Assembly: GCA_015501605.1 (NCBI GenBank)
Contig: JADNRZ010000009.1
Coordinates: 248,001 to 312,000 of the forward strand
Origin: Panaeolus papilionaceus
Lineage: Eukaryota; Basidiomycota; Agaricomycetes; Agaricales
DNA length: 64,000 bases
Direction: 5' to 3'
Part shown: positions 1-12,368 of the stretch, piece by piece
Numbering within the stretch: the stretch's first letter is position 1
Layout: each line of letters begins with the position of its first letter
The notes under the pieces: generated by a model
The model's database searches: none
What the model was told of the DNA's origin: nothing
Seen by the model: only the letters and a program-made list of their open reading frames with translations
Made by a program: the position numbers and the translations under genes

Positions 1-1689
1 AAAACTGATGTGAAACTCACAGTCCTTGCGCCCAGGACAATTCAGAGCATTACCTGGAATGGTCAACCAGTCGCTCTCGATGCTGCTTCTGGTTCTGCTA
101 TCACCACTTCGGGAGCCTTTGTAGGGCAGTTGAAGCTTCGAGCGGCTGCTACGAGCCTAAATATTCCCAAGTTGACTGGATGGAGGTTCAAAGACAGCTT
201 GCCAGAAAGAGATAGCTCCTTCGACGATAGCACCTGGACAATTGCGAACAAGACTAAGACCAACACGCCATTCAAGCCATATTATGGAGATGGACGCGTT
301 TTGTATGGCTGTGATTACGGATAGTAAGTGGTTCGAAACGTACCTATGTCGCTTTGAGCTTATGAGTTTTCAAGCTGCGAAAATACTGTGCTGTGGAGAG
401 GACACTTTATCGCTAATGGGAACGAGAAGAGTGTCAATCTTTCCATCAACGGTGGAGAAGGTATGTCTTCTACAACTGGTACTGAAAGTGTGAACCTTGC
501 ATTGACTTAACATCGGTGCAGCCTTCGCCGCCAGTGTTTGGGCCAACAACATATTCTTGGGCACATCATTCGGAAAGTATGTGGTCGATTCTGTTCGTCT
601 TCAGCCTGGATCCATTCTCATGCGACCTTACAGCTCGACTAATAACCGAAACATTCGCGAAGAAACTGATGACAAGTTTATTTTCCCGACTGGTGTCATC
701 AAGAGCGGCTCCGACAACGTTATCACTATCGTCCAGGTAGGGAGGCATAGTTCAAGTTCATCTGGGTGAAATCTAATAAGTTTAATCGCGCAGGACAACA
801 TGGGTCTAAACGAGACCGGATGTGAGATTTTTCTCCTTTGTGCATGCTTCATTTTCTGACTATTTGATACCAGCTGGCGCCGATGCTCCGAAATCGCCTC
901 GTGGTGTGCGTGGTTTTGCACTTGACAGTGGAACCAAGTTCACTACATGGAAGGTTCAAGGTAAAGTTGGAGGATACAAAGGGTCAGCAAATCATTGCCT
1001 ATTCATTAAATTTAAGTGCTGACTATCCGTTTGTATATATAGTTATTTAGACAAGACGAGAGGCAGGTATCCTCTTCTTAAGTCGTCGTCTAACTTCTAA
1101 CCGCTCTTCAGGTGTCCTAAATGAGGGTGGACTGTTTGGCGAGCGTAAGGGATGGCACCTTCCTGGGTTCCCAACTATCGATTGGGCTCGTCGTGACCTA
1201 TCAGCTGGTCTGCCAGGAAATGCGGCAGGTATCGGATTTTTCGTGACGACCTTCCGTTTGGACATTCCACAGGGACTCGACGTCATGCTTTCCTTCACTT
1301 TCCAAGAACCATTTGGACAGCCCTATCGTGCATTCCTTTTCGTCAATGGTTGGATGATGGGAAAACGTGTTGGTAATCTCGGGTAAGCACGCGCTTCGAT
1401 TACGTTTCGAAACGCCCACAATTGACTTGTTTTGGAGACCTCAATCGAAGTTCCCCGTGCATGAAGGCATTCTTGACTATCGAGGTGAAAAGTGAGCCTA
1501 TATACCTTATGTTCGAATGGAATTGGTGCTTATTCGAATTGTAGTACGGTGGCAGTGGCACTTTGGTCGATGACACCGAATGTGCCGATCACTCCGAATC
1601 TCCAGCTGACGTTGGATGGTGTTTATGATGGAGGCGTGGGCAACGTTCGGACAGACAACCCGAGGTGGTCGTCCAAAGGGCGAATGTAA
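1..1689 (+). CDS. Beta-galactosidase, GH35 (3' part; 5' end outside window)
   Basis: This is the C-terminal 397 residues of a secreted GH35 beta-galactosidase, a family that removes terminal galactose from pectin side chains and other galactosides. Exons: 1-323, 375-460, 522-576, 634-736, 794-821, 874-982, 1043-1062, 1112-1382, 1438-1491, 1545-1689. They total 1194 nt, in frame from base 1. It aligns exon for exon with the complete paralogue at 7228-11704, including the 20-nt exon and the conserved stretches GWRFK, LWRGHF, NGWMMGKR and NPRWS. The visible part is the beta-sandwich/jelly-roll region; the catalytic domain lies off the left edge. The intron after 1062 appears to use a GC donor (GCAGGT), because the GT alternative puts a stop in frame. 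The paralogue uses GT at the same place. Confidence 0.9.
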
Positions 1690-2444
1690 TCGCCAAGACA
1701 GCATCACACTGGGATGATGAAAGCATCGATTGAATCCTTTCCTCTTCACCCTCGTGCTCCACAGAATTTTTTATCATAGCCTACAAAGTGTACTCAACTA
1801 CGAAATCAAATGGCGTTTGGTCAGAGCACCCTCATGTCATAGCGGGCTTCGATATCTGTCATATCCATCTCGGCCCAGTGACATTTAAGTACAGACATTG
1901 AAGAGCCTTCCAGCTCCGTGGACTTCGCTCTTGAGCGAACTACCACCGTCACCCACTATCCCTGATAATTATGCATACCATTATTGTTATCAACACCCAT
2001 TAATCATTCCCATTTGTGTTTAACGTTGTATATATACCGCAATAGGCAGCGTACACAGTCACCATCGAGTACAGTAGAGTACAAACACCTGTAGTAATCA
2101 TTTAGGCTTCGGGACCGCATGAGTTTATAGCTGGGCGGGAGATTGATTCAAAGGGAACAGATCATACCTGACTGTGGGGTGTTTCATCATAGTGTGCATG
2201 GGATGACTGCCAAATCATTGCGCGGTGTCAACAATTGTTGTGAGCACACCTGAATCAGATTACTCGCTTCTAGAGCATTGCCCAAAAATAGTTTTTATGA
2301 ATAACTTGCAATTGGTTGCACCACGTCGCAACATATCTGGAGAGATGAGGTAGCAGCGAACAACTTTGACAGAACTAAAGACGCGAAAAGGTATCAAGGC
2401 TGCTAGCAAATTGGAAAGGTAAAGCTTATATCGTGTACGATAAA
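1690..2444. other. Intergenic, 3' flanks of two convergent genes
   Basis: This lies between the stop codons of two convergent genes. Only short shadow ORFs are present. I see no RNA gene or repeat. Confidence 0.5.
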
Positions 2445-3179
2445 CTACATGCGTGAAAAACTTTTCCACTCCTCATCAATTAAAACCTCCATGCCATCTA
2501 GATACAGTCCTCCACTCTGCACTAGTTTTAGGTTTTCCTTCGTCATAGCCACCCCAGTTCTGCTATATGGTCTCATGGAACTTTCCTCCATGTCCTCGTT
2601 CGCATGGAGATTCTGGACGCTTAACATGGCCAAAGAAAAGTCACTGCGAACCTTCTGAACACGGCCGTCTCTCGCTTCTACAATTGTACATATGCCCTGC
2701 TCAACGGCTTCCGTGTCCAATACGATGAACACTTCTGCCATGTATCCCAATCGATCCGCATGACCCGTGATATTCTGAGAGAACCACGCAGCTACTTCAT
2801 CAATGGTCTCTCCAATGAAGGGGGATTCAAAAAGCTGCACTGGCGTTTTGAGTCCATGGCGGAGAGTAGAGGCGTCCTTCGAGGTCATTAACATAAAATG
2901 TTCGTCCGGTTCTATCTCTCCAACTTCATACAAGGGGTGGAGCTCCACATAAAGATGTTGGACCGTCTCTTCAACGAACCTGTCAATGGTCTACCATCGA
3001 TAAGGATAAGTATATGGATGCTTCGATGAGTGTAATGAGGAAATGAACACCTACAGAAGGAGGTATATTGGCAACACAAAATATGGCGCAACGACTGAAT
3101 GGAACATTTTCCATATCTCTAAGCAAGGTGATGATTGGTAACCAAGTGCTAATATGCTTGTATTTGTGGATCAGGATCT
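2445..3179 (-). CDS. Uncharacterised protein, paralogue A (5' end unresolved)
   Basis: I do not recognise the family. The final exon (2990-2445, phase 0, 181 codons plus stop) is preceded by an intron with donor GTAGGT after 3055. The exon before that is open upstream to about 3179. The protein has no signal peptide or membrane segment in the visible part. It shares a scaffold with the gene at 5669-6344: a TIRHGL-like motif, SPF-GxTI, AWFS-N, FVVLD-EAVE-ICTIV, RTGIAMTK, and GGxYLDGMEV near the C terminus. The intron position and phase are the same in both copies, which supports duplication of a real gene. The first exons and start codon are not determined. Confidence 0.6.
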
Positions 3180-3595
3180 GAACGTGACGTTGTTAGAAGT
3201 GTTAGTGGGTGTCAAATCCTCCAAATAATACCCATACCAAGGTCAATTCAATTTCAGGGGTCACAAGATCCCATCATTATCAATCCTGTGGAATTTTTGG
3301 TTGATGCAAACAGCACACCGAGGGCCAGGCTACCCACAAACGAAGAGTATACTTACCGTTATTTGATAAATTATGTTAGGGACCCAGAAATTATAGCTAC
3401 TAATTCAACAAGACAACAACCTTCTATAGTATTGGAATCGTTTGTGTGTTTGTAAACGTAGGCGCGGGCGCTAAAGTTCTCTCAGTATAAAAGACCGAAC
3501 ACATCGTTGCGTTAAAATCCACTTCGCTGGTCGAAGCAGCATCCCTACTTATCTTCGCCTACATTTCAGAGTCTCCTTAACTTGCATACCTTTCC
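3180..3595 (+). promoter_or_regulatory. Promoter region of secreted-protein gene, with TATA box
   Basis: A TATAAAAG sequence lies at 3486-3493, about 100 nt before the ATG at 3596, at a plausible distance for a 5' leader. The rest of the stretch separates the divergent gene on the left and holds no supported ORF. The TATA call is by sequence only. Confidence 0.45.
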
Positions 3596-5103
3596 ATGAA
3601 GCTTCTCATCATCTTCGCTCTTTGCACCTGCTTTGGTGCTCTCAGCAGTGCGATCCCTGTACCTGTCAATCAGACGGGTCCAAAGATTGACAAGGGGAAA
3701 GCCAATTTAAAAGCCATAGAAAAGGCTGAAGATCCCATTTCCAGGCCAGTTTCACCAACACCGTTTACCGACCAGAAGGTTCCTCTACCAGGACGAAGTG
3801 GAATATATCATAATTCTGGTGATAGTGTTACGACTGCCTACTATGGTGACGATAAAATTCCAGAGCATGTAGGACACCTCGAACGCAACCATGAGGCCTA
3901 CCAGAAAATCGTCTTCCAATGCGACTCTCAACTGAACAAGAACACATAAAGAACAGAGCCAACGCGCTTCGTGGCATCCCAAGCGGGGGCTTTTGGCGTG
4001 GTACAGAAGATGGACGGAACCGCGATGAGAAGCAAATTGCAATGTTATACAACCCCAATCACGCAATGACCACTACAGTCGAGTATGTCCCAAGTACAGA
4101 GTCTAGTAAGGGTTCCATTGTGGTCTACACATCTTAATCCTTCCCATTGACAATCATGATGACAGTCCAAGAGGGTAATTTGCTTTCCAAACTAAGTTCA
4201 ACGATGAAGAAAGAAGGTAGTCTAGGTCAACTTCGACCCAGCCGCGGCTGGAGTGATTTGGACCCAAATCAACGCATTGCCCACGAAGCACCTGTAGAGT
4301 TGAGCGATGAACACAACTTCCGGGCAGGGCCACCTCTGGAGGAGAAGAAACCAAATACTATAGGTTTCCGCAAGTCTAAGCCACTTAAACCAGTACCCGA
4401 TGGAACCCACCACCGCCCTGGACGAGTCGCTCCACCAGGACATGTATGGCATCCTCCCGCGAAATTAAACGACTTACAGCATGCAACACACGTCGGGGCA
4501 CCAATGCCTCCTCCAGAATCAGACAAGCGTTATCCGCCTCGTCCGCAGGATTATGAGCACTACAGGCAACAATATTATGAGGCGCAGATGACCCAGGCAC
4601 GTCAGCAGGCCGCGCTATCACGGGGCCCTCCCAAGTCATCCATTATCGAAGCTTCTAGGTCCCAAGGTAGTCCTTCGCTGGTAGAGACAACCCCATCGTT
4701 CCAAGCACAAATGGAAAGTCTTGCCGAGCAAATGAGACTTGCGCATATAGCTCAGCAGCAGCAAGTGTCTCCCGCTGGACATACGCCCCCTGCATCGCAT
4801 GTCCCTCCCAATGCATATACCCATCTCCGTGCAGCCGATCACTCCATGCATGTTTCCCCAGCACACAGTTATCCCGCTGTACCTCCTTCCTCGGCCCATT
4901 ACATAGGAGGCTTTGAGTCTCCCGCGCATCAACAACCATACCCTGGGCAACATTCTCATCCTACGCCCATTCTTACCCCTCAAGCGCCGGCTTCTGGTGG
5001 ACATCAGGCTTCAGCACAAGGTGCCAATGTGTTGCCCCCACATGAGGTTAATCCAGAGCCCCGTCGTTCTGCCCGAATCAAAGCCCTAAAGAAAACACCC
5101 TGA
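3596..5103 (+). CDS. Secreted Pro/His/Gln-rich low-complexity protein
   Basis: The function is unknown. The N terminus is a classical signal peptide (MKLLIIFALCTCFGALSSA, then a likely cleavage before IPVP). Three exons restore one frame: 3596-3868, 3952-4105 and 4166-5103, total 1365 nt, 454 residues. The second intron has GTAAGG and CAG ends with a TTGAC branch-like site. The first (GTAGGA...AAAG) is weaker. After the signal the chain is low complexity: basic and acidic linkers, then from about residue 220 a Pro/Gln/His/Tyr-rich region with several SPAH-type repeats, ending in RRSARIKALKK. There are no cysteine pairs typical of small secreted effectors. It could instead be two adjacent genes if the first intron is wrong. 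Confidence 0.55.
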
Positions 5104-5668
5104 GACTTTTCGGGGTTCACGGTCCTTGTTCGTTAATTAGTGGTACTATATTGCTTTCAAATTGCATCGCTGTGCGACAATATCACATTCATTCATTTAA
5201 GATAACACAAAGGATAACCCTTTTTGAAGTCTCTTGCATGTATACATGACTAAAAAGGTAACAGTTCCAAATCTTGCAGGCATCGATCGGCAAGAAGATA
5301 AGCGCCTGTGCATATGATGCATTTAACAAATGCGGACCGATGTTTGCGCCTGTTTGTGCAGTCGAAAGTCGAGGCGACAGCTCATGAGTCATTTGCTAGA
5401 CGAACTATACACAACTATGATTACACAGTGACAGAGACATGGACATTTTTGAAGTGCAGCGACTCTTATGCAGCTCCTAAGCCCAATTATGACCTACCCA
5501 ATCATATCCGCCGTGATGGCATTCTCCCTTCTACTTTCATGTCTCATTTTCATATCAGTTCGTTGAGCAAGTCTCCTGATTTTCTTGGGACTCTTTTCAT
5601 CCTAAAGTTTATGTTGGTGCTACTGTCCACATGGGTACACCAAGTAATAAAGAATCTTCCACCAGTGA
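5104..5668. other. Intergenic between convergent genes
   Basis: A 144-codon + strand ORF (5308-5742) runs into the antisense of the next gene and has no recognisable features. I see no other structure. Confidence 0.4.
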
Positions 5669-6344
5669 TTAACTGCGGGAAAAGTCCCTCCATGCTTCAT
5701 CGATCTTTACTTCCATTCCATCCAAGTACATTCCCCCATTGAGAACCAGCTCGAAGTTGTCTTTGGTCATAGCGATTCCAGTTCTGTGGAAAGCGCCGAT
5801 GGGGCCTTCGTCAATAGTTGCATTGAAGGTATTCAGGCTAAATAAGGTCGTCAACAGCAATGCGAAGTCGACGCGAAGCGTCTGAACAAATCCTTCCATA
5901 ATGGACACGATGGTGCATATATGATCCTCCACGGCCTCTGCATCTAAGACGACAAAAAGCTCGCTGTTGTAACCACCATCTTCGCCGACTGGGCAGACGT
6001 TCTCAGAAAACCACGCAGACATTTCCTGGATCGTCTTTCCTTTAAAAGGGGATACGAATGGTGTTACCGGTAAAGTAAGTCCATGTCGAATGGTGGTGAT
6101 ATCCGTTGAGGTGATCAACACGAAAGCCTCTTGCGGTCCTAACCCAACATCAGACAACATGGCCTGTTCGGATGGGCTCATGTATCCAAATGCCTCTTCG
6201 ACTAATTTATTGAATGTCTGTCACAGTGGGGTATGAAGGCCCATATAACATACAGTCAAGTTGAAGTTGACTCACGATCATTGGTATGTCCGCGATGCAG
6301 AAGATCGCGAAACGAGTTGCTCGAGGGTCTTCCATAAATAGACT
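5669..6344 (-). CDS. Uncharacterised protein, paralogue B (5' end unresolved)
   Basis: This is the second member of the unknown family seen at 2445-3179. The last exon (6217-5669, 182 codons plus stop) joins at a phase-0 intron (GTGAGT...CAG) to a 69-nt exon at 6344-6276 that begins after a TACGTAG acceptor. Further 5' exons were not identified. Shared blocks with paralogue A include ITS-DITTIRHGL, SPFKGKTI, AWFSENV, FVVLDAEAVE, ICTIV and GGMYLDGMEV. The pair flanks the secreted-protein gene in the same orientation, so a small segmental duplication made the arrangement. There are no transmembrane segments in the visible part. Confidence 0.6.
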
Positions 6345-7227
6345 CTACGTATAACAGTTGATTTGTATTAATCTTGAGAAAACGATGATCTAGGACCACG
6401 GGTTGTGAAGGATGCTATTTGACTGGAACAAAGTTGTAAGCGAAGTGTTGGATGCTTGACGTTTAACAGCGTCAAAGCAAAATCACTGCAGCCGCATCGA
6501 GTATGATAAACATTCCAAGTGATCGTCCATGATATTCCAAGACATCCATGCGGCTACGTCATCACCCGCCATTGTTAGATTGCATTAACCTACATATCCA
6601 AGAGGGTCATTTGTATTAGGGCGTGATGGAGAACATTAGCAGAAGGGAAATAGCGATGACGAAAGACAAAATCGATATAGCCTCGAGGAATGTAGGTCTT
6701 GGTTAATCCTTATTGGAAGGATGTTGCGAAGTGGTATCAGAGTAGAGTAGATGGGTAGTGAATCAAACAACCTACCGAACAAGGGCCCTGTTGTGTACTC
6801 ATTCTCAATCCTCATTTATAATAATCAAAACTTAAACACAATACGGCTCGCCTCTAGGTAAGTTTCGTGACGTGTCTAGCCACAGTAATGGACGATCCAG
6901 GATAAAAATAAAATGGAACAATTCTCCTGGGAGACATCGAATTAGCATCTGTGCTTTATATCCAAGGCCATATGACGACTATGTTCGAATTGAGGTGGAT
7001 TTGAAGACGATGACTTCGAGAAGGTGGAAACGAAATAGAGGCGTGCGAACGAAGAAACTGTATATGGCAAGGTTTGCCCCTGTCCTTCTTTGCATCTGAC
7101 GTTCACCTCCGCGTCACCCACGACGCATCCCACTAACATCCCGGACCGTCTTCGTCAGTAGCAGGCTCCAACCTGGCTTCTTGCTATAATAATTCTTCGT
7201 TTATCATCCTGAAGTTCTTTTTCTCTC
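6345..7227. other. Upstream regions of divergent genes
   Basis: This probably contains the missing 5' exon(s) of the minus-strand gene and the promoter of the beta-galactosidase. A TATAATAA sequence at 7185-7192 lies about 40 nt before the first ATG at 7228. The 75-codon ORF at 6872 has no support. Confidence 0.4.
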
Positions 7228-10200
7228 ATGAAAACCAGTCATGGGGCGACAGGGTACAACGATCGCGTGATGGAAGAATCCAAGGCGTTTGTGCATAAAG
7301 ACAGACGGAACCTGGAATGCAGTTCAGTTACCTCTGGGCAACATCTCACATACCCATCAGATTTGAAGCGACATTGGAATCCACAAATGGCTTCATTTGA
7401 CAAAGGGATGAGGCGCACCCAATGGAAAACCCTTCTTGCTCTCTGCCTCGCCTCCGTATTTTTTGTTTTGGCCACAACATCCTGGTCACCACATCTGACG
7501 CTAAGAAATATACAAGGAATATTGACCCGTGACATTTTTCCTGCTTCCACACCCCCGCCAGCGTCCAATGCCGAGGCCACATCCAATTCTGCGTCCCTGG
7601 GCCGAACTGACGAGGTTCAATTTGACAACTATAGCTTGATCCTAAGAGGGCAGAGGATATTCATTCAGTATGTCTTTGGTCTTCTTCATTGGGTATAGAT
7701 GCTAATTTCCTTAAGCTCCGGAGAATTCCATACATTCCGACTTCCCGTTCCGTCCTTATGGCCGGATATTTTAGAAAAGACAAAGGCTGCTGGCCTCAAC
7801 GCCGTTAGTGTGTACACGCATATGGGGCTCATAAACCCTGCACCTGGTGTTGTGGACTTTGATGGCTTCCGTGCACTTCAGCCTTTGTTTGACGCAGCAA
7901 AGGCAGCTGGCATATGGATTGTGTTACGACCAGGCAAGTAACGTCAGATTAACTTCTACTCGGTCTCTACTTAACCGCCACTTCCCACCTAGGACCGGTT
8001 CGTTTTAAATTCGCAGACATCTACGTAAATTGCTCATGACCTCGTGCTTAGTATATCAACGCAGAGACTACTGCAGGAGGAATCGCTCACTGGGCAACCT
8101 CAGAAGTTGCGGGGCAGCTGCGAACCAACGCTACTGATTGGCGTGCAGCATGGGACGCCTACATTCAAGGCATAATCAAAGTTACCATCCCGAATCAAAT
8201 TAACCATGGAGGATCAGTCATAGGTTTGTTTTATCTCGTCTTCTCAATATTACGAAGGTCCTGAAATATTTATCCCTGCAGCTGTTCAAATTGGTTAGTG
8301 TATAATGATTTCATGCAAGGGTGTGTTGCTCATATTTTCACATATCATGCATAGACAACGAGTACACACAAAATCCCATCAGCCATGCCGAATATTTCGC
8401 CGAATTAGAAGAGGCTTTCCATGATTCCGCAATCGTTGTTCCCCTCACTTACAACGATCCAGGACAAGGTCGCAACTTCATAAATGGCACTGGAGCCGTC
8501 GATCTATACGGGTGTGGATCCATGCTTTTAACCGTTGTTTTATATGTACTAAAGTACCTTGTTTAGACAAGACTCGTACCCTCAGGGCTTCGATTGCTCT
8601 AACCCCACGGTGTGGAAACCTGTTGTCACCAATTATCAGCAATACCATGCTCAAGTGAATCCTTCACAACCCTGGTACATACCTGGTAATTTTAAGTGCA
8701 TATCTTGTGTTGACGAGCACATGCTCACTAATATTATTCACAGAATTTCAAGGAGGGTCTTTTGATGCTTGGGGACCCACAGCTCCTGGTAAAATTGCTT
8801 ATTTTTCACTCTACGTTATGCGGACGTTGACCATCAGTCTATTTTGATTAGGCTACGGTCCTTGTCGTACACTTACTGGCGCAGATTTTCAGTCTGTGTT
8901 TAATCTCCAACTTTGGGCAAGCAACGCAAAACTCATCAACTACTACATGCTCTACGGGTAGGCGATCACCTTATCGTGTTTTCTGACTCCAGCCTAACTG
9001 AATCAACAGCGGTACATCTTGGGGAGGCATCCCTTTCCACGGCGTTTATACATCGTATGACTACGGTGCCTCGGTAACTATTGCTTTATTGACCCATATT
9101 CATTTTCATTGAATAATAAATTGTCGCCAGATTACCGAGGGACGAGAACTCACAGCCAAGTTTGATGAACTGAAGCGCCAAGGCCTATTCATTCGCAGCT
9201 CCCCTGAATTCTATAAAACCGACTGGGTTGCTGATTCATCTACGGGACTCAATATATCGTCCAACTCCGCAGCTTTCATTACACAGCTTCGTAACCCAGA
9301 TACAGGATCTAATTTTTATATTGCACGTCAGACAAGCTCCACATCCACGTACGTGATTAATATCTGCGTCCCTGCGTATTTAAATGAAACAAAACGTTTT
9401 CGTTCCAGGTCCACCACCTCGTTCAAACTTAACGTCGCAACATCACAGGGCTCTATTCAAATCCCTATTGTCGCAAACGCAATTACTCTTGGAGGACGCC
9501 AATCTAAAGTAGTCCTCACCGATTATTCCTGGGGCAAGTCTTCAAGATTCCTTTACTCGACCGCTCAGGTTTTCTACGCAGGGACTATCGATAACCGTGA
9601 TGTTCTCTTCCTCCATGGCGACAGCTCTCAAGCGCATGAAACGTCTCTGACATTCACCGGAAAGCCCAACTCGGTACAAAGGAACCCCTTAGTACAGCTC
9701 ACAACCAGGAGCGGCAACGTCGAGTCGGGGACCACTATTGTCAGTTTCCTACCAGGGATTGAAGGGCTGGTTACTGTTTGGGACTCTGACACACAGCTCA
9801 TTTTGTATGCCGATTCGACGACAGCAGCCACATTCTGGTCGCCTGCGCTTGCTGGAAAGGCCGATGATCCGTTGAGGAACTTCTGGGGACTGGGAACTAA
9901 TTCGTCTATCTTGGTTGGAGGGCCGTACCTCGTTCGCGACGCTACTCTCAGTGGTACACAACTGCAACTTCGCGGAGACCTCAAAACGGATGTGCGCCTG
10001 ACTGTTATTGCTCCGAAAGGGATCAGGAGCATCACTTGGAATGGTCAATTGGTCTCGGCTGATTTTGCAGCTGCTAGTTCAGTTACTGCTGTTGGTGGAT
10101 TTGTGGGCCAACTAAAATTGCGAAGAGAGTTGGCAGGTCTGAGTATTCCGAAGTTGACTGGCTGGAGGTTTAAGAATAGCTTGCCTGAAATTCAGAGCTC

Positions 10201-11704
10201 CTTCGACGACAGCTCGTGGGTTCTAGCAAATAATACCAAGACGAACATACCCTTGAAGCCATACTACGGAGACGGCCGGGTTCTTTATGGTTGTGATTAT
10301 GGATTGTAAGTGGCAAACGCTCTTCATTATCGGCATATTGCTTACGGTCATGACAGCTGTGAAAACGCTGTTTTGTGGCGTGGTCATTTTATTTCGAATG
10401 GAAATGAGAAGAGCGTCAATCTCTCAATTAATGGGGGCGAAGGTGAGCATGGGTAATATTTTTATGGTTTTATGCGGTATTTACAATTTGATTGCTAGCG
10501 TTTGCTGCCAGCGTCTGGGTTAACGATGCCTTTTTGGGCACTTCGTTTGGCAAGTAAGTACCATAGACCAAAAAGGTTAAACAGCCTGTCTGGACTTATC
10601 GACTTATCGATGTTTTTCAGTTCAACCAATAACCGCAACATCCTCGAAGAAACCGATGACAAGTTTGTCTTCCCAGCTGGTTCGTTGAAGGATGGCAAAG
10701 ACAACGTTATCACCATCGTACAGGTGTGTTAACACGACTGTTGAGTTACTTCGTGACGGCTTATGTTTTGTCACCACTTCAGGATAACATGGGTCTCAAT
10801 GAAACCCAAGGACGTGAGGACTTTCTTGCTCGCTCTTGATGACCTGCTCAGATGCCTGTATAGAAAATACGGACAGCTCGAAAGGGCCACGCGGTGTTCG
10901 AGGATTTGCACTTGATAACGGCAACACCTTTACGACTTGGAGGGTACAAGGGAAGGTGGGAGGATACAAAGGGTATGTTTTACCTTCATTCCCTTTGCAC
11001 TTCTATCGTCACTTACGTCCTTTATTTTCGTCTCACAGATTCCCTGATAAGACGAGGGGTAAGACATCGTTGAAAAATGTCAGTATGACGCTTACATCCG
11101 CACATTATCGCAGGTGTCTTGAATGAAGGCGGACTTTTTGGAGAACGAAAAGGATGGCATCTACCAGGCTTCCCGACTGGAGACTGGGAACATCGTGACC
11201 TGTCAAGTGGACTTCCAGATAATGCAGCCGGCGTTGGATTTTTCGTCACCACATTCAACCTGGATATTTCCGAAGGTCTGGATGTTATGCTCTCATTCAC
11301 TTTCGAAGAACCCTTCGGACAGCCATATCGAGCATTTTTGTTCGTCAATGGGTGGATGATGGGTAAACGAGTTGGCAACCTCGGGTAAGCTCTATATCCT
11401 TTGACCCAGGATTGTCGTCACCTGCTCATGAACTGCACCCGTACTTAGACCACAAGCCAAATTCCCAGTGCACGAAGGAATTCTTGATTATCATGGTGAA
11501 AAGTATGTCTTAATCTCTCATTTAGTGCGAACATCGACGGATCAATACTGACTTGATCATAGTACCGTCGCAGTGGCATTGTGGTCTATGACTCCCAACG
11601 TGCAGATCACCCCCAATCTCCAGTTGACCCTCGATGCGGTTTATGATGGAGGTGTGGGTAATATCGAAACAAATAACCCGAGGTGGTCTGCAACCGGACG
11701 ATAG
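7228..11704 (+). CDS. Beta-galactosidase, GH35 (complete, 21 exons)
   Basis: Secreted GH35 exo-beta-galactosidase of 1107 residues in 21 exons (3324 nt), paralogous to the truncated gene at the left edge. Family motifs appear in order: IHSGEFHTFRLP (start of the TIM barrel), RPGPYINAE (about residue 220), AVQIDNEY with the predicted acid/base Glu (about 280), PEFQGGSFDAWG with the predicted nucleophile Glu (about 376), then jelly-roll domains ending NPRWS. Reconstructing RPGPYINAE needs a GC-AG intron (7934-7992), a 5-nt exon (7993-7997) and a second intron to 8051. A 12-nt exon (8282-8293) encodes part of AVQID. The signal/anchor hydrophobic stretch lies at residues 68-85, so translation may really start at the in-frame ATGs at 7387 or 7408, which would give a normal signal peptide. 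Fungal GH35 enzymes are usually about 1000 residues, which favours the later start. Confidence 0.93.
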
Positions 11705-12368
11705 TAGACGAAGCAAACTGTTTGATCCTCGAAGGTTCCGAACTGATTTCGGGCTCACTGAGGTTGTATTTTTAGTATTTTTAGCTTTCAAGCAGTTTTG
11801 CTTGGTCAATATGCTGGTGATGACTCTAAATCATTTCGTTCATTTCAAGTGAAGACCTGGTGACAATCGTTTCAATATACCGAAGTGGCATTACGAGGAC
11901 TCGATTATTAACGAAGTCATACTCTGTGACGAGTTTTTCCGGGCCCTCGAATGACCTATCTCATGATTGAGCTTTGATTCCTTGGCATATAAGCTGAAGG
12001 GACGCTAGGTATGTATTTCAGCGCAGTATGTCAGAAATGTGCATGGGCCCAAGTTTCAACCGGATACAGCAGTAACTTCGTTTTCTTCTTTCAGTCGAAG
12101 TGCTTAGTCAAAGAATTTACCAGTCAATGACCCTCAGCTCCCTGGCATTGGAAGTGCATGTTGCTCGACATGGCTCCAATCAACGGGCCGTCAGGGATCA
12201 GCACTATAGTCTGTGGATCCAATGACATGTTCTCGTGGACGAGTGTTCCGCAGGAAGGATGTCCTCGACTGCCGTTCAATGCTGCTCCTTCCGCGAAAAC
12301 ACCGTGATCCACATGTGCATTTTCTTTTAAACCTTGTCGGTGCTTCATTGACCGATACCCATCTCACG
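11705..12368. other. Intergenic; 5' region of pectinesterase
   Basis: An in-frame ORF extends upstream of the pectinesterase ATG (from 12213) but lacks homology-like features, so it is treated as leader or intergenic. No repeat was seen. Confidence 0.4.

Noticed and set aside
5308..5742. 144-codon + strand ORF
   Set aside because: It overlaps the antisense of paralogue B, has no signal or domain and no splice support.
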